Positions 20,929-33,166 of a stretch of 64,000 nt of DNA are shown here, piece by piece. The notes below the pieces were generated by a model, which was given only the letters and a program-made list of their open reading frames with translations, had not been told where the DNA came from and made no database searches. Position 1 is the first letter of the stretch, and every line of letters begins with the position of its first letter. The stretch comes from Dipteronia dyeriana (Eukaryota > Streptophyta > Magnoliopsida > Sapindales > Sapindaceae), in contig CM065299.1 in NCBI GenBank assembly GCA_032871835.1, positions 44,714,706 to 44,778,705 of the forward strand, in the 5' to 3' direction. The translations under genes were made by a program, and so were the position numbers.

Positions 20929-22350
20929 TTTAACCGTGCTTGTATTTTCAGAGGGAGTCTTCTCTACGTGTGTGGGGTCAGGGGATGTCGTGTTGGCACA
21001 AGAAGTGGGCATAATTATATTATATTTTTGCAGTAGTTATATATTATTGGACAATTTATTTTACATTCTTGGATTTATATAGAATTTAATTTCCGTTTCT
21101 AAGTTGTTAGAACAATTAAATTCTGTTTCTTTTGATAATATATCAGTTATTATTGGAAAGAATGGTCTGAATATTTGTTTAGAAATTAATAAAAAAAAAT
21201 TGTATGTGTTAAGACCGCTAATACATACTACACTGCTTAACACCGAAATGTTGAAGGTTGAAAAACTAAAAATTAAATGACATACGATTTCTCCATATAA
21301 CGACAAATATCTCTGGCATGTAAGGCTTGGTCATATAAACCTTGATTGGATAGACAGACTAGTAAAAAGCGGACATTTAAGTGAGTTTAAGTAGTCACAT
21401 TACCTGTCTGCAAATCCTGTTTAGAAGGTAAGATAACTAAATGACCTTTTGCCGGAAAAAGGCTTACAGCTTTAGAGCCACTGGAGCTCATAAATACAAA
21501 TATATGTGGACCGATGAATGTTAGAGCTAGGGGCGGATATAAGTATTATGTCACCTTTATAGATGATTACTCAACATACGAATATGTCTACATAATGCAA
21601 CAAAAGTCGGAAATATTTGAAAAGTTCAAATAATTCCGAGCTGATGTTGAGAATTAATTAGGTAGGACTATCAAGTCACTACGATCAGATCGTGGAGGTG
21701 AGTACCTTTACCAAGAGTTTAAAGACTTCATGGTCGAGCATGGAATAGTTTTCTAACTCACAACTCCCAGTACACTTTAGCAAAATGTTGTAGCAGAGAG
21801 AAAAAATAGGACCCTGATGGAAATGGATATATGATTAGTTTCTCGTCATTACCAAATTCTTTCTAGGGATATGCATTACAAATAATGCCAAACATTTAAA
21901 ATGTAGTGCCATCCAAATCTGTTCCTAAGACTCCCCTAGAGTTGTGGAATAGTCGTAAAGCTAGTTTACAATATTTCTGTGTATGGGGGTGTCCAGCACA
22001 GGTGCTGAAGAATAGAAATGGAAAGCTAGACTCCAAGTCTGTGGTATGCCTGTTTGTAGGATACTCTATGGAGATCAGAGGTGGATACTTCTATAGTCTC
22101 GAAGATAAAAAAGTATTTGTATTGACAAATAACGTTTTTTAAGGAAAATTATATTAGTTAAAATAAACCTCGTTCTAAGACTGTATTGAATGAGTTGGAG
22201 TTTGATGAGACTAGTGCTTCTTAAACAAGAATTCTTAATCCGCAAACATCTGAGAGTCAGATGGTTCCTGATCAAGATACACTACCACCTAGACATAGTG
22301 GGAGTGTTGTAAGATAATCTAAACTCAATTTAGGTATAGGTGAGGGACAA
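20929..22350 (+). pseudogene. Protease end, pre-integrase and integrase of A2
   Basis: A2 resumes after solo LTR G. Pre-integrase words align with A (reverse complement of 52440-51878). The zinc-finger region is at about 21310-21440 (HVRLGHINLDWIDRL ... KSCLEGK). The core is at about 21480-21860: the first catalytic position reads INTNICGPMN, with Asn for Asp as in A; the second Asp in LRSDRGGEY and the Glu in VVAERKNRT are kept. Stops occur at about 21394, 21631, 21655, 21754 and 21778. The C-terminal part is open at 21906-22142 (KSVPKTPLELWNSRKAS, VVCLFVGYSMEIRGGYFY). Confidence 0.75.
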
Positions 22351-22358
22351 TGTGTTCT

Positions 22359-23900
22359 CTATGCTAATAGTGTGGATGATCCATTGACATTTAAGAATGC
22401 AATGGAAGATCCTGATAAAAAGGAATGACCTAAAGCCATGAATCTTGAGATAGAGTCTATACACTCTAACTCGGTCTGGGATCTTGTAGACTTACCAGAT
22501 TGGGTAAAACCCATAGAGTGTAAGTGGATCTTCAAGAGAAAAAGAGGAGTATACAGGATGTTAGAGATCTTCAAGGCAAGGCTAGTGGAAAAAGTTTATA
22601 CCTAGAAAGAAGGTATCGATTTTGAAGAGACCTTCACACTAATAGCCATGCTTAAGTCTATTAGGATTCTATTATCCATTGCTACTTATTTTGATGATAA
22701 AAATTGGCAAATGGACGTCAAGACTGCATTCTTGAAGGACAATCTTGACGAGAGCATCTATATGGTACAACTAGAGGCATTCGTGTCTCCAGATCAAGAG
22801 CAAAGGGTTTACAAGCTGCAAAGGTCCATTTATGGACTTAAGTAAGCATCTAGATCTTGGAACATTAGGTTTGATGATGTGAGCAAAACCTATGGCTTCG
22901 AGCAGAATGTCAATGAGCCTTGTGTTTATCTGCGCATCTTTGACAAAACAGTAGTTTTCTTGGTCCTATACCTAGATGACATCCTACTCATTGGGAATGA
23001 TATGGGAGTGTTGTCTGATGTAAAGGAATGCTGGCAAGCCAATTCCAAAAGAAAGATTTGGGAGAGGCGAGTTATGTTCTAGAGATCCAATTTATAAGGG
23101 AACGTAATAACAAACTCATAGCACTGTCTCAGACATCATATATCAATAAGATTCTTGTGCGATTTTTGATACAGAACCCTAAGAAGGGTAATTTACCTTC
23201 CAAGCATGGAGTTCACTTTTTTAAGCAACAGTGTCCTAAGACACCATAAGAAGTCGAGGATATGAGACGTGAACCCTTTGCATCAGTAGTAGGTAGTCTC
23301 ATATATGATATGTTATGGACGAGATCTGACATTTGCTATGCAACAGGAGTAGTCAGCAGATACTAATGCAACCTAGGATTGGATTATTGGGTTATTGTCA
23401 AGACTATTCTCAAGTATTTTTGGAGAACGATAAACTATATGCTAGTGTATTTTGAATAGGATTTGATCCCGTTAGGATACACAGATTCTGATTTTCAGTC
23501 AGACATGGATTCTAGGAAATCCACATCTGGATCAGTTTTCACCCTGGGTGGTAGATCCAATGTGCAAAGAATTATCAATCAAACTTGTATTGCTGACTTC
23601 ACCATCGAAGCTGAATATGCAGCTGCTTGTGAAGCTGCTAAAGAGGATGTTTGGATCCGTAAGTTCTTGAGTGATCTGAAAGTTATTCGAGACATGGATA
23701 AGCCCATCACACTTTATTATGATAACAGTAGTGTTGTGGATAATTCTAAAGAACCAAGAAGCCACAGGAGAGGGAAACATATAGAGAGAAAGTATCATCT
23801 CATTAGAGAAATAGTGTAGAGAGGAGATGTGGTCATCATTAAGATAGCCTCACAAGATAATCATGCTAATCCGTTTATTAAGACCCTACTGGCAATAGTA
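22359..23900 (+). pseudogene. Reverse transcriptase and RNase H of A2
   Basis: RT blocks: ECKWIFKRKRG, FKARLVEKVYT, EGIDFEETFT, QMDVKTAFLKDNLDES, RSIYGLK. The catalytic motif YLDD lies in LYLDDILLIGND (about 22969-23004). A frameshift at about 23025 and stops at 22427, 22603, 22843 and 23247 break it. RNase H at 23463-23900: TDSDFQSDMDSRKSTSGS, TIEAEYAAACEAA and YYDNSSVVDNS keep Asp, Glu and Asp; KHIERKYHLIREIV ends in a stop at 23817. The frame is beyond use but the domain order is complete. Confidence 0.85.
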
Positions 23901-23956
23901 TTTGTGTTTCCCCTAGAGGGTCTAGGGTTACAAGATATGTCTCCCATACTTTAGTG

Positions 23957-23968
23957 CAAGTAGGAGAT
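23957..23968 (+). promoter_or_regulatory. Polypurine tract of A2
   Basis: CAAGTAGGAGAT directly before TGTTGGGGTTTATTCC. The A copy has the same tract on the minus strand (38000-38014). Confidence 0.85.
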
Positions 23969-24378
23969 TGTTGGGGTTTATTCCCTAAAGCTTTTAATTA
24001 GTAAATGGAATGTAAACATTAAAAAAACTTAGTTTAATTCATTCATCTTATGTTATATATTGTGTATTTTGTGCATTAAATATCCAAGATTGCTGGATGT
24101 AATCTGAAACTGTGTATATTAATGTCATCTACAGATGGATACAGTGAGAGACTTGCAATCTAAAGAGTCCATAGATAGCAAATAAAGTTGGGTACTTTAT
24201 TTGCAGTTAATCTATCGTTGCGGTCCATTTCGTAATGTACGGTGATTCTATCCTGAATCATTCATATAAAGCTATAAGAATAGAGGTGCCTTATATGTTG
24301 TGATCATATAGGACTGAGCCATAATCTATATGAATCTCACACCAAGATTTGTTAACAAATAAGATTCATATATAGACC
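23969..24378 (+). repeat. 3' LTR of A2, first ~410 bp only
   Basis: Aligns with the start of the A LTRs (reverse complement of 37999-37590), including TTAACATCC-like, AAAGTTGGGTACTTTATTT, GATTCTATCCTGAATCATTCATAT and GATCATATAGGACTG. It stops at about 24378, where Sire-like sequence H begins. The rest of the LTR is lost. Confidence 0.8.
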
Positions 24379-25408
24379 TAAGAAGACCTTGGAAAAGTAA
24401 GTTGAGAACAAAGTTGTTGATGACTTGTTTGTGAAACCTTGTGTTGTATCTCATTATAATATATGTAAGAAAGTTTATAACGCTTTGTTTGATTTGTTTG
24501 AAAATGTGACTAATAAAGTCAATGTGCATAATAACAAGTCAAAGAATGTTAATAGAAGTAAGAGCAAGAAACTTGTTAAGAAAGTATAGGTTAGAAAAGA
24601 CACAACACAATGTCTTGTTGCACAATATGCTCTTAGAGCTAACTCATCCTATTATTGGTACCTAGATAGTGGATGCTCTAGGAATATGACCAGTAACAAA
24701 AGGTTCTTTAAGAATCTTGTTATGAAGGATGGTGGATGGGTAACTTTTGGTGATGGCGCCAAAAAGCAAGTTCTAGGAAAGGGAACATTTTGTATCCCCA
24801 GTTTGCTTAAACTTAGAAACATTTTGTATGTAGATGGTCTACAAGCTAACTTGATAAGTATTACTCGCTTGTGTGAATCTTTGAAGAAGTTAGTTTTAAC
24901 AAGGATGTGTGCACCATAATTGATAAAAAGGGCAAGGTTGTTTTAGAAGTCAAAAGATCTTTTGATAATTGCTATTGTCTAGAGATAGATCCTTTAACTT
25001 GTAATATGACACATGAGTGTAACAAGCTTGAATTGTGGCATCAAAGGTTAGGCCACGTGAACATTAAAGATTTAAAGAAGCTTGGCAAATGGAGCATTGT
25101 TAGAGGTCTACCTAGTCTTGGCTTGATGTGTTTGTGAACCTTTTCATTTAGGTAAAAAAACCAAAGTATCTCATAAGAGCACTTACATGGCTACCAAGAA
25201 GGCCTTAGAACTTGTTCATATGGACCTAAAGGGACCAATCCAAACTGAAAGCATTATTGCAAGAAATACATTTTTGTGTGTGATGATGATTTTTCTCGGT
25301 TTGGTTGGGTTTATTTTCATAGAAATAAGAATGAAAATTTTGATTACTTTAAGATATTTTGTAATCAAGTTCAAAATGAAAAAGGTCTTGTGAAATTCCC
25401 TAAAGGTG
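24379..25408 (+). pseudogene. Fragment H: gag end, protease and integrase start of a Sire-like copia element
   Basis: Plus-strand relative of elements C and D. Frame pieces: a Lys/Asn-rich gag tail (about 24430-24590), the protease motif YLDSGCSRNMTSNK (about 24658-24700), pre-integrase VTFGDGAKKQVLGKGTF, NILYVDGLQANLISI, LELWHQRLGHVNIKDLKKL (HHCC), and the first integrase Asp in LVHMDLKGPIQTESI (about 25207-25250). A frameshift at about 24880-24905 and a stop at 25135 break it. It ends at 25408, where the D LTR starts, so D probably inserted here and the rest of H is outside. The left edge joins the cut LTR of A2. Confidence 0.75.
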
Positions 25409-26313
25409 TGTCAATCTAAACCTAGAAGGGAGGGGAGGGGGTGAATAGGTTTTAAACAACTTAATTACTATTTATCCTTGACTAATCACTGTTACATAAT
25501 TACCCTATTAACTAGCATATAAAACAAGGAAAATGTAGAAGTATAAAGACACGATTTTTATGTGGAAACGCTTAAAAACAAGGGAAAAACCACAGGCTAA
25601 CCACTTAGCTACCCCGATCCTCAAATCCACTATTGTAATTATGATTACAACCTAGGTTGACCTCTCGTCACACAATACCGGTCACTAACCCATGACTACT
25701 ACCCGCATGCCTTTATAATGATTCTAGATGAACAAACTTATGCATAAATCCTCTTAGCCACAAGGCTTAACAATCAATGAGGAGAATATCCAACCTATGT
25801 GAATATATGAAAACATTCTAGATGCAAAAATGCTAGGTCATCACATTTAAGCTTATCTATGGATTAAAAGTTGACAATAAATTCAAATCCTAGATATTAT
25901 GTTGCTATATGACATGTATAACAACTTAGCTATTTGAGATCTAAGCAATCCTAGATGAAATAGCTATCACAATACAACAACCCAAACATTAATATGCAAA
26001 AGCCACAAGTGATAAGAATCCTAATCTAAATGCAAACAAGTCATAAACGAGGTTTCTTGGTAAGCAAGAACATGAAAATAGATGAAGATGATGTTCTACC
26101 TACCAAGTCAACTAAGTAGATGAAAAACCCAGTAGAGAAACTTCTTAGATGTGACTAGATAATGTTTAAATCATAAATGAATGATGGGAGATTGGGTTTT
26201 TGAACAATAAAAGTGGGTTCTTGATTTCTTTCTTTGCAAGTAACTCTTGAGCTAAAGGAGGAAATGAGATATGCATGATTATAAAGCTTTAAAGGCAAAG
26301 AAGAGAAAAGAAC

Positions 26314-26323
26314 ACACACACAT

Positions 26324-26355
<32 letters not shown>
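26314..26355 (+). repeat. (CA)n/(TA)n microsatellite
   Basis: ACACACA with one TA interruption, then CA repeats passing into TATATATATA, inside the D LTR. Confidence 0.9.
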
Positions 26356-26406
26356 CCCTAGACGAAATAACATTGTTTTGAACAAGGGCAACCAAATCCC
26401 ATCATT

Positions 26407-26620
26407 ACCGCTGGCTGGACCGCGGCATGGGAAAGTTATCCATACCGCGGTGAATTCAGCGGTGCACCATCTGGACAACATCGTGGTAGGGACCACTTGG
26501 AATGCATGTGCACATGCCACACTATAGGCAACAGGTTCTCTTGGTGAAAACTGTGGTACGGACCGCTGTACAGACTAGTGCACAGATCGCAGTCCCTAAA
26601 ACATGCAACTTCTGAAACCA
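26407..26620. repeat. GC-rich palindrome cluster in the D LTR
   Basis: Main hairpin: ACCGCGGCATGG (26419-26430), 9-nt loop, CCATACCGCGGT (26440-26451), 11 of 12 pairs. Around it short words recur (CCGCTGG, CAGCGGTG, GGTACGGACCGCTGT, ATCGCAGTCC). It occupies the place of the hairpin pair in LTRs G and C but with a different stem sequence. Confidence 0.65.
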
Positions 26621-27025
26621 ACCGTTGTTGGTACAGCGGTGGAGGCAGGTACATAGGGATGCAAATCCTCTCTTACAGGCAAATTCAACACACAATTCAA
26701 TATGAAAAATGTGCAAGTGTAGAGTGTGATGAAAGGCATAAAAAGCATTATACAAAAACATGTAAACAAACAAGGGATGCACACATGTAAGTAAGAACGA
26801 CATAATGCAAGAAAGAGCATGCATGAGAATAGAGTGTGTATGTGTAACTAAGTCCCTTGAAAGATTTAAGCAAAATGCTAAGTCATATACCTTTAAAGTG
26901 CTCTTGAGATTGATGATGCCGTTGACGCTTGATCACAAGCAGTAAGTCCTAATCTACCCTTATAAATAAATCCCAAATATGGTTTGTCAATGAAATGAGC
27001 TAATCAAATATATAAGGAACTTACA

Positions 27026-27042
27026 ATCTCCCCATTTGGCTG
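27026..27042 (-). promoter_or_regulatory. Polypurine tract of D
   Basis: On the minus strand AAACAGCCAAATGGGGAGAT lies just before the LTR start TGTAAG. Confidence 0.7.
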
Positions 27043-28290
27043 TTTCATGACAAAATCACCACTCACAAATCAACCTCACAAATTAACAAAAAAAAGGACA
27101 AGAGGTCAACAAATGATATTCTACAATACAAAGATAATCCTAGATTTTAGATCTTTAATTCTTCAAGCTCTTGTACAATAAGCATCTCTACAGAACAATG
27201 AGACAACACTTTCCAAGACAAGTGTATGTGAGGTGATCAAGAAAGATAACAATAAAGGCGAATAGAATAAAAGAAAACAAGCAACATGCAACAATTAATG
27301 CAAGTGCAAATGCTAAATGCTCTAAATGCTCCCCCTAAATAGGTTAACTCCCCCTTAACAAGTCAATCTCAAACACTCCTAAAATGAAAATCAACTACCC
27401 CTCAACAAGTCAATCTCAAACACTCCTAAAATGCAACTCAACTCTTCTTAGGTCTATCTATACTACTCCGCCTTTTTGTCACGAGATAGGTAAAAGAGTA
27501 TTCCTCAATCTAGTCAATTTAGTAAAGAGAGTTATTAGCATCAAAGATAAATGCATAATCTTATACATCAACTTTGTGCAACTTAATTAAGTGAGAGAGA
27601 AGAGCATAGAGGTTTGAGTGTTTAAGAAAATGAGGATCCAAAAGAAGTCAAACCAATTTGTACCCTTTTGTCAAAAAAGAACAAGATATAGAATTTAAAA
27701 CTTTGAAATCACACAAGGAACATTATCAATTCTTAATGGCCAATCAAGACATGGATATAAAATCTTTATTGATTGTTGTCTTGCTCAACCATTAAGAAGA
27801 GAGACAATGCTAACTTGGATAAGGCATCCTTATTTATTGAATGGACATAGGGTCCTTATTGATTGTAGCTTTGTCAATTGCATTCACACACATTTACACA
27901 CAAATAACTCATGCATAATAGTCAACTATGTCATAATCAAGTTCTCATAACATAGAGAAAAATTATAGGTCAATTAAATGAACTTCCCAATCAATTTTTG
28001 TAGTCCAAAAGTGCATGTTTGAATATAAATGAGACATGGATTACAAACAAGGCTAAAACACAACTATTGAATAAAAATCCATATAATTATATATAAATAT
28101 ATATATAAATTGTATAACCAAGATTCTCAAGCAATTATTTAAAGAGCATAAAGTTGATCAATTATCTGCTTATTTCAACAATGCAAGGTGACTTTTTCTG
28201 CTTGAGCTCCCCATATGCGGTCAATCACAAAGCTCATCAAGGCATATGATAAATCCCAATAGACATACTATGTGATTTGAACCTAGTTGA
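27043..28290 (-). other. Long untranslated region of D between RNase H and PPT
   Basis: No frame here has coding character on either strand (longest is a low-quality 68-codon frame on the plus strand). It contains purine tracts (minus strand GGGGGAG-type runs at about 27330-27360) and a 47-bp direct repeat (27357-27450). C has a matching region of about 1.4 kb (33167-34560). In Sire/Maximus elements an env-like ORF occupies this place; here nothing like it survives. Confidence 0.6.
27357..27450 (-). repeat. 47-bp direct repeat, two copies
   Basis: AACAAGTCAATCTCAAACAC then TCCTAAAATG, at 27357 and again at 27404, followed by AAxTCAACT. Next to purine-rich runs upstream of the PPT. Confidence 0.8.
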
Positions 28291-28292
28291 GT

Positions 28293-29779
28293 CTAGGGGC
28301 TTTGCAAAAATATCTGCAGCTGATCATTTGTGCCTACATGCTTAAGTGTTATGCGTTTGTTTTCAACTAGCTCCCTAGTGAAATGATGCCTAATGTCTAT
28401 ATGCTTAGTCCTAGAATGTTGAACATGATTCTTTGAAATATTAATAGCACTCAAGTTTTCACAATAAGTGGTAAGAGTACCTTGGTCAAAGACATAATCC
28501 ACAAGCATTTGCTTCATCCACAGGAGTTGTGTGCAAGCACTCCCGGGGGCTATGTATTCCGCTTCAGCTATGGATAGAGAGATTGAATTTTGCTTCTTGT
28601 AAAGCCAAGATACTAAGATATTTTCTAGAAAAAAGAAACCCCCTAATGTTCTCTTCTTATCATCACACTTACCTGCCCAGTCTGCATCACTAAAACCAAC
28701 TAGACTAGGATTAGTATCAAAAGAGTACCATATCCCTTAGTTGGATATCCTATTCATATAGAGAATGATTCTCTTTACAGCAGAGAGATAGAACTCCTTA
28801 GAATCTGCTTGGTACCTAGCATAAACAACCACACTAAAAGCTATATTGGGCCTACTTGCTATCAAGTAAAGCAAGCGCCCAATCATGCCATGATAAATCC
28901 TGTGATCCACACTTATCCCACTAGAATCTTTGATCCAAACTTTTCCTACTAGTATCTTTGCTAAGTTTTAATGTGGTACTCATAGGTGTGTCACAATGTT
29001 TGACATTCTCAATGACAAACTTCTTCACTAGGTTCTTAGAATACTTAGATTGGGATATAAAGATCCCAACGTTCATTTGCTTGATTTGCAAACCTTAAAA
29101 GTAATTCAGTTCCCTCACCATACTCATCTCAAACTCATGATACATGACATCAAAAAATTGTTGAACTTTTGACCTGTTGGTGAATCCAAAAACAATGTCA
29201 TCAACATAGATTTGAGCTATGAATAACGCATCCTTGTTGCACTGGATGAATAAAGTCTTGTCAACACTACCTCAAGAGTATCCATTATAAAAAATATAAA
29301 GGGTAAGACGGTCATACCTATCCTTTGGTTCTTGTTTCAACCCATATAAAGCCTTTTAAAGGCCATAGACATGGTTGGGGTGTTGTGGATCCACAAACCC
29401 CTTGGATTGTTCTAAAAATAATTCCTCATGCAAAAAGCCATTTGCTGGCACTCTTGACATCCATTTTTTGTAACTTGAACTTGTATACATAAGAAATGGA
29501 CAAGAGAAGCCTAATAGACTCAAGACGGGCAACATGAGCAAAGGTCTTCTCAAAATCAATACAATTAATTTGAGAGTATCCTTGCACTACAAGTCTAGCC
29601 TCGTTGCGTATAATGTTGCCATCCTTATCCAATTTGTTCCTAAAAAACTCTTTTATGCTTACGATATTAGAGTTCTTAGGTCTAGGAACTATAGTCCAAA
29701 CCTCATTTCTTTCAACTTGATTTAGCACTTCTTGCATTGCAAGAATCCAAAATTCATCATTCAAGGCTTTATCAATCAT
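28293..29779 (-). pseudogene. Reverse transcriptase and RNase H of D
   Basis: RT start: WILAMQEVLNQVERNEVW and FRNKLDKDGNI at 29760-29640, then RLVVQGYSQINCIDFEKTF and RLESIRLLLSISYV to about 29460. A frameshift follows. The motif IYVDD is encoded by the minus strand at about 29200-29220. PNHVYGLK-type words lie at about 29350-29380. RNase H C-terminal part is open at 28517-28293: YCENLSAINISKN (last active-site Asp is Glu-like or shifted here: CEN instead of CDN), RTKHIDIRHHFTRELVENK. Several stops between, so no product. Confidence 0.75.
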
Positions 29780-30024
29780 TTTGGGTTAAATTTAAGAGGT
29801 GTAACAAGTATAGCTAATTTGATTAGCCATTTGTTACCTAGTCTTAATACCCTCATTAATATCTCTAATGTTATCACTCTTATCATGGAGTCTTCTAACC
29901 TAAGGAATAGGTTCATTAGAGTCCAAAGGAGGATCTCTATCAAGAGGTTTATCATTCTTTCCACTATGATTTGGCTTCACATCACTTGAAGTCTCACCAC
30001 ACTCCTTCAAAGAAAGGTCTTCAT

Positions 30025-31310
30025 TCATACAAACATCCTCCTCATGGATACTTTTTTTGGCCTACAATCATTAATGATAACATTAGACGATTCCTTCACA
30101 CTTCGAGTTTTTAAATTGAAAACACTATAAGCCTTGCTATTAAGTGCATATACAATTAAAATAGCCTCATCACTCTTGGCATCAAAGCTTCCAAGTTGAT
30201 CATGGTCATTAAGAATACAACACTTACTTCCAAAGATGTGGAAATAGCTAATGTTGGGTTTTTGTCCCTTCAACAACTCATAGGATGTTTGTTTGGACCA
30301 CGGTATAAGGAAGACTCTATTCCCTATATAACAAATTGTATTAACAGCTTCGGTCCATAGATTCCTAGGACCTTTATTGCTAAGCAACATCACACGAGCC
30401 ATCTCTTGTAAGACCCTAATCTTTCTTTCCACAACCCCATTTTGTTAAGGGGTTCTAGGAGCCAAGAATTCATGGGAAATGCCTAAGTCATTGCAAAATC
30501 TTTCGAAACTACTATTCTCAAACTCTTTCCCATGATCACTCATAATTATCTTAAAGCTCTTAATCTTAGAATTCTTCTCATTTTGAATTTTGACACATAA
30601 CATTTTGAATTTCTCAAAAGCTTCAGACTTCTCTCAAAGAAAATAGGTCCAAGTGAACCTAGAGAAGTCATCAACCACCATAAGGATATACCAAGACTCT
30701 CGGTTTGCATGGGACCCATGAGGTCTATATGAAAGAGATCTAACGGCTCATTGGTTGAAAGATATTTTCCCTTTTTATGCACTCTCTTAGTTTGGTTCCA
30801 TTGTTGGCAAGGTCCACAAACTCCTTCAATCCTCCTCTCAAGCTTGGGAATGCCTCTAACAACATCCTACCTCTCAATGACTTTCAAGTCTTTAAAATTC
30901 ATATGACCAAGTCTTTGATGCCACAATTCGACTTGATCACAACAAGACAAGTTGCAAGAGATATCATTGGAATCAAGAAAATAATAATTGTCGCTTGATC
31001 TCTTGCCTTTCAATAAGACTTGCCCATCTTCGGTTAGAATAGAGCAATCAACTTTACCAAACATAATCGAAAGCCCTTCATCACTTAAATGTGATATACT
31101 AATAAGCTTGGCTTGCAAAGCCATCATCATAATGAGCATTGGGCAAGGAGGGAAAATCAAGAATGGGTATGTTTCCTTTCCCTATAACCTTCTTCCGTGA
31201 ACCATCACCAAAAGTGACAAATCCACCATCCTTCATCATAAGAGTCTCGAAGAAACTCTTGTTTCCGGTCAAGTGCCTAGAACACCTACCAAGTGAAAAT
31301 TCCCTATTCT
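30025..31310 (-). pseudogene. Pre-integrase and integrase of D
   Basis: Starts at the boundary with the C LTR: FSLGRCSRHLTGNKSFFE (31300-31240). The protease Asp-Ser-Gly is already changed to Leu-Gly-Arg. Then VTFGDG, LISISHLSDEG, LWHQRLGHMNFKDLKV (HHCC first half, about 30930-30880). The core has FHIDLMGPMQTESLG (first Asp, about 30720-30680); frameshifts follow. The C-terminal half is open at 30432-30025: RVLQEMARVMLLSNKG, LWTEAVNTICYIGNRV, YFHIFGSKCCILND. Dead. Confidence 0.75.
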
Positions 31311-33150
31311 TGCAAATATACCTAGGGGGTGAATTGGTATAGGCTCAAATTTTAAACTTCTTTAAAACGTAAGCAATTTTAATCTACACTTAGAACAATT
31401 TTCAATATGATCACTTTAACAATAAGATATGAATAACAATATAACAAATGTTAAGGCAATACAAATCGACTAAGCAAAGGAGTTAAAATGCTAAAAATCA
31501 ACACAAGAGTATTTTACGTGGTAAAACCTCAATAAAGGAAACATCCACGGGTTGATACCACAACCACCGGCAAACTATAATCCACTATGTCAAATATGAG
31601 TTAACACTCAAGCAATCAACACATGAAATGTTTTCCAAGCGATCACTTCTACTCTACTCTTAGGCTTAGTTAATTACTTTTCCTACTTCCTATCCAAGAT
31701 GTGACGATCACACCTCTAGGAAACAAATTCCTATCCAAGGCACGCTTGCCCAGAGGAAGATTCTTTGTTTTCCTATTCGGATCCACCGATCCTGGACAAG
31801 TCTCCTTGCTTGACAAGTCTCCTAACAAGAGATTTCAACCTTTTACAAGGCAATGATCTAAGTGATGTGCACACATGCAATCATGATGTAATCACAAACA
31901 AATAGATAATGTTGATCAAACAAAACTCTATGAACATGCAACAAGATAACTAGATAGGCTTTCAAAGATCAATAACAAATATATCTAGGAACCTAAGTAT
32001 GTTATTAACTAAGAACTAGTTAGGAGAAATAGAATTACCAATTGAATATGACCTAGTTCTTTAAACATGAAATAAAATCTAGAAACTAGCAATTATTTAC
32101 ATAAACACAAAAGTATTTCTAGGAAGAAGTTCATGTTAATAAAGTTTAGCCTAAAAATTCTAAAATGAACACAACACAAGCTAAAATTTAAAATCAATTA
32201 AACAAACCAAAAAATAAAATCAAAATCATCTTAGTCATTCTTCTTAATCAAATAAGAATATTCATGAAGAAAATCATAGAAAAAAACTAAGAAGAGAGTG
32301 ATTTACCATCAAAAGATGAAATATCGAGTAAAGATCTGAATACTGCAAAAATTCAAGACTTAAAGGGAGGGAAGTCAATAAAAAGCAAGGGGAGCATATA
32401 ACCACCCCAAGATGGAACGTGGCCATCTCGAGGGTAGAAGGTTATCCTTCCCAAGATGGCCATGGGTCATCTCGGGGAGGTGTGGGTTGATGGCCTTCGG
32501 CCATCGCCACTTCCCTTTTTTGCTCTCTACGCTTTCTTCAACTGTTCTCTAGCCTATAAACTCCAAATTCAAATCAACTTTGACCATAAATAATGAATCT
32601 GACTCGATACATGAAAACAAAGACTATGCATGTATAATGACCGAAATGATTTGTAATTCTTGACTCGGAACTCGAAATTAAATGTATGAGTAACCAAACT
32701 GACCGAAACTCAATACGGAAAAATATGATACCAAATTCAAGTTCAAGGTCCATGTTATACAAACATATAAACATACAAACACATATCACACAAGAATGCT
32801 TATTTCATAGACATAGTCCAAATACATTCATTTTCCAATACTAGTCAATTTAGCACCAATGCATGAGCTTTCAATATCAAGTGTGTGAATGTTATACAAA
32901 AATGAGCATACCAATGCAGGGACACATATGGATGCAATGTGTGTGTGTGCCTACGCCTTGCAAGAGGAAGAAGAATCTTGTGACCTTAGCTTCCAAGTAA
33001 GCACATATCCTCTTGAAGACGAGCTTTGCATGAGAAGTTGCTTTCCTTATTCGAACCCCAATCAAATCACGAACCACCTAAGCAATTAAGCAATACAAAA
33101 AAAGAGCGTTTTGTTATGGAATCAAGCCAACACAAATCTAAAACCTAACA
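31311..33150 (-). repeat. 3' LTR of C
   Basis: About 1840 bp. Minus strand start TGTTAGGTTTTAGATTTGTG after the tract AAAAGGGGAAGAT; end CACCCCCTAGGTATATTTGCA (31311 chosen by comparison with the ends of LTRs G and D). Contains TTTACCACGT, a block matching GTTTGCCGGTGG of LTR G, and the hairpin pair at 32409-32473. Confidence 0.75.
32409..32506. repeat. Hairpin pair plus third palindrome in the C LTR
   Basis: Hairpin 1: AAGATG, 9 nt, CATCTC (32409-32429, plus-strand reading). Hairpin 2: AAGATG, 9 nt, CATCTC (32453-32473), 44 nt further. A perfect short palindrome GATGGCC TTC GGCCATC follows at 32490-32506. Homologous pair in LTR G at 11977-12040. Confidence 0.75.
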
Positions 33151-33166
33151 ATCTTCCCCTTTTGCT
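33151..33166 (-). promoter_or_regulatory. Polypurine tract of C
   Basis: Minus strand AGCAAAAGGGGAAGAT directly before TGTTAGGTTT. Confidence 0.8.

Larger units (their letters stand above)
7634..24378 (+). mobile_element. Ty1/copia element A2 (A family), interrupted and decayed
   Basis: Parts in order: partial 5' LTR 7634-8820, PBS 8822, leader, gag-PR 10384-11228, [solo LTR G with element E, 11229-20928], IN, RT and RNase H 20929-23900, PPT 23957-23968, truncated 3' LTR 23969-24378. It is the same family as minus-strand element A (36014-57226): LTR, leader edge, gag and pol all align to the reverse complement of A. Many stops and frameshifts, so it is older or more decayed than E. The start of its 5' LTR should lie left of the gypsy element, outside the window. 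Confidence 0.8.
25409..27025 (-). repeat. 3' LTR of D
   Basis: About 1617 bp. On the minus strand it starts TGTAAGTTCCTTATATA after the tract ATGGGGAGAT and ends CTAGGTTTAGATTGACA. Near the 3' end, AACCTATTCACCCCC is shared with LTR G. It contains a CA microsatellite (about 26314-26355) and a GC-rich palindrome region (26400-26650). Long frames on both strands at 26155-26824 are products of this GC-rich region and not genes. Confidence 0.75.
25409..31310 (-). mobile_element. Sire-like Ty1/copia element D, 5' part not present
   Basis: Minus strand, reading right to left: protease/pre-integrase (31310-30867), integrase (30800-30025), RT (29779 to about 28700), RNase H (to 28293), about 1.27 kb untranslated, PPT, 3' LTR 27025-25409. 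The region before the protease is cut where the LTR of element C begins, so C most likely inserted into D and the D gag and 5' LTR are outside. Assignment to the Sire/Maximus group rests on pre-integrase wording, YVDD context and the long region after RNase H. Confidence 0.75.

Noticed and set aside
26155..26824. Several frames of 70-121 codons on both strands
   Set aside because: They pass through a CA repeat and the GC-rich palindromes of the D LTR, where stops are rare. Not conserved in the C or G LTRs.
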